A program made the translations under genes and the position numbers. Shown piece by piece: positions 6,927-8,270 of a DNA stretch of 8,270 bases. The notes under the pieces are model-generated. The model was not told where the DNA came from. It saw only the letters and a list, made by a program, of their open reading frames with translations, and made no database searches. Source of the DNA: Muribaculaceae bacterium (GTDB lineage Bacteria; Bacteroidota; Bacteroidia; Bacteroidales; Muribaculaceae); assembly GCA_020026215.1 (NCBI GenBank), contig JAHHQT010000083.1, positions 1-8,270 of the forward strand, given 5' to 3'. Within the stretch, counting starts at the first letter, position 1. The number at the start of each line of letters is the position of its first letter.

Positions 6927-6963
6927 AAAAAAACGTGCTACTCGCAAAAGTAGCACGTTTTTT
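6927..6963 (-). terminator. Rho-independent terminator of phosphoglycerate kinase
   Basis: AAAAAACGTGCTACT (6928-6942) and its perfect reverse complement (6949-6963) form a 15-bp inverted repeat with a 6-nt loop. On the minus strand the GC-rich stem ends in a run of seven T (6933-6927). It starts 17 nt after the stop codon of the kinase. The plus strand also has six T after the stem, so the hairpin is bidirectional in form, though no plus-strand gene reads into it. Confidence 0.92.
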
Positions 6964-6980
6964 ATCGTATTTTGTTAAAA

Positions 6981-8246
6981 TTAAGCTTGAACAGCAGCGA
7001 TTCCTGGAAGAACCTTACCTTCGATGGCTTCCAAAAGGGCACCACCACCTGTTGAAACGTAAGATACTTTGTCAGCCAAACCGAATTTGTTTACACAAGC
7101 AACAGAGTCACCACCACCTACAAGTGAGAATGCACCGTTTTTAGTAGCTTCAGCGATAGCTTCACCTACAGTGCGGCTACCATGTGTAAAGTTTTCGAAT
7201 TCGAATACGCCTGTAGGACCATTCCAAAGAATAGTTTTAGATTTTTTGATAACTTCAGCGAATTTTTCTTCTGATTTAGGACCGATATCAAGACCTTCCC
7301 AACCATCAGGAATTTCGTTAACATTAACAAATTGAGTGTTGCAGTCGTTTTTGAAGTCATCACCAACTTTAGCGTCAACAGCAAGAACCAAGTTTACGTT
7401 GTTTTTCTTAGCTGTTTCTATGATGTTAAGAGCTAGGTCAAGTTTGTCATCTTCGCAGATTGAGCAACCGATTTTACCACCTTGAGCCTTAACGAAAGTA
7501 TAAGTCATACCACCTGCAATAATCAAGTTGTCAACTTTAGTCAACAAGTTCATGATGATGTCGATTTTTGAAGAAACCTTACTACCACCCATGATTGCAG
7601 TGAAAGGATGTTCAATATGGTTAAGAACGCGTTCAACAGCGTTAACTTCGTTTTGCATCAAATAACCATACATTTTGCAATCGCTTGCAAAGAATTGAGC
7701 CATAACAGCTGTAGAAGCGTGTGCACGGTGAGCAGTACCGAAAGCATCGTTTACGTATGCATCAGCATAGCTTGCCAATTCTTCAGCAAATTTCTTTTGG
7801 TCTTCTTTAACAGCTTTTTTAGCTGCTGCTTTTTCTTCGTCGCTAGCATCTTCAGCCAAACCTCTTGGTTTGCCTTCTTCAGCAGCATAGAAACGTAGGT
7901 TCTCAAGAAGAAGAACTTCGCCGTCTTTCAATTCTTTAGCTGCGTTAACAGCAACTTCACCACGGCTGTCAGAAGCGAATTTAACAGTTACGCTCGGTAG
8001 CAATTCTTTCAAGTGTTCAACGATGTGTTTTAGAGAGAATTTGTCTTCCGGTCCTTTTTTAGGACGTCCAAGGTGAGAGCCGATGATTACGCTACCGCCT
8101 GCAGCCAAGATTTTCTTCACTGTTGGCATTGCTTTTACCATACGAGTGTCATCTGTAATGTTGAAATTTTCGTCCAATGGAACGTTAAAGTCTACACGTA
8201 CAAAGGCTTTCTTACCTTTGAAATCGTAATTGTCAATGTTTGTCAT
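6981..8246 (-). CDS. pgk: Phosphoglycerate kinase
   Basis: This cytosolic monomeric glycolytic enzyme transfers phosphate between 1,3-bisphosphoglycerate and ADP, giving 3-phosphoglycerate and ATP. All family signatures are present: VRVDFNVP at 17-24, SHLGRP at 57-62, ENLRF at 115-119, NDAFGTAHRAHAS at 166-178, GGSKVSSK at 220-227, WNGPTGVFE at 341-349, GGGDSVA at 377-383 and STGGGALLE at 398-406. At 421 aa it is longer than the usual 387-400. The excess is mainly a Lys/Glu/Ala-rich segment at about 122-153 after the ENLRF motif, which I associate with Bacteroidetes enzymes. The start at 8246 gives a proper N-terminus just ahead of the first beta strand. Only 24 nt of upstream sequence are in the window, and they hold no promoter match. 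A strong terminator follows the stop, so the gene ends its transcript here. Confidence 0.98.
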   Translation of the reverse strand: MTNIDNYDFKGKKAFVRVDFNVPLDENFNITDDTRMVKAMPTVKKILAAGGSVIIGSHLGRPKKGPEDKFSLKHIVEHLKELLPSVTVKFASDSRGEVAVNAAKELKDGEVLLLENLRFYAAEEGKPRGLAEDASDEEKAAAKKAVKEDQKKFAEELASYADAYVNDAFGTAHRAHASTAVMAQFFASDCKMYGYLMQNEVNAVERVLNHIEHPFTAIMGGSKVSSKIDIIMNLLTKVDNLIIAGGMTYTFVKAQGGKIGCSICEDDKLDLALNIIETAKKNNVNLVLAVDAKVGDDFKNDCNTQFVNVNEIPDGWEGLDIGPKSEEKFAEVIKKSKTILWNGPTGVFEFENFTHGSRTVGEAIAEATKNGAFSLVGGGDSVACVNKFGLADKVSYVSTGGGALLEAIEGKVLPGIAAVQA

Positions 8247-8270
8247 AAAACTAATATTTGTTTATTATGT

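Noticed and set aside
1..8270. Mobile elements, CRISPR arrays, phage or defence modules
   Set aside because: No transposase, integrase, spaced direct repeats or nuclease/effector genes seen; intact housekeeping genes fill the window with short, explained gaps.

Overview
The window looks like chromosomal DNA from a member of the Bacteroidales (Bacteroides, Prevotella, Odoribacter or similar). Four things support this. A near-consensus Bacteroidetes promoter (TTTG, 19 nt, TAnnTTTG) precedes a tRNA gene. Shine-Dalgarno sequences are mostly absent and leaders are AT-rich. Methylmalonyl-CoA mutase is the separate small plus large subunit type used for succinate-propionate metabolism. Phosphoglycerate kinase carries an extra lysine/glutamate-rich segment that I associate with this phylum. 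Genus cannot be fixed by eye.

Every gene lies on the minus strand, so transcription runs from high to low coordinates. From the right: phosphoglycerate kinase (6981-8246) ends at a strong hairpin terminator (6927-6963). An AT-rich gap with a good -7 promoter element leads into mutA (4941-6803) and mutB (2796-4931), which are 9 nt apart and end at a long hairpin terminator (2735-2769). Then come a type I glycerate kinase (1586-2713), a uridine-phosphorylase-family nucleoside phosphorylase (610-1482) and a 122-residue hypothetical protein (220-588). The last two are 21 nt apart and share a terminator at 153-190. At the left edge is a partial tRNA-Thr(UGU) with its own promoter.

Functionally this is central metabolism. 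MutAB interconverts succinyl-CoA and (R)-methylmalonyl-CoA using adenosylcobalamin. Phosphoglycerate kinase and glycerate kinase both feed the phosphoglycerate pool of lower glycolysis. The nucleoside phosphorylase salvages the ribose and base of nucleosides. The units are separated by terminators, so adjacency does not imply a single pathway. I see no mobile element, CRISPR array, phage gene, toxin-antitoxin pair or defence system, and nothing I would call a new biological system. The most notable small points are a cysteine cluster in the MutA linker, the cramped upstream region of glycerate kinase, and an uncharacterised conserved-looking small protein.
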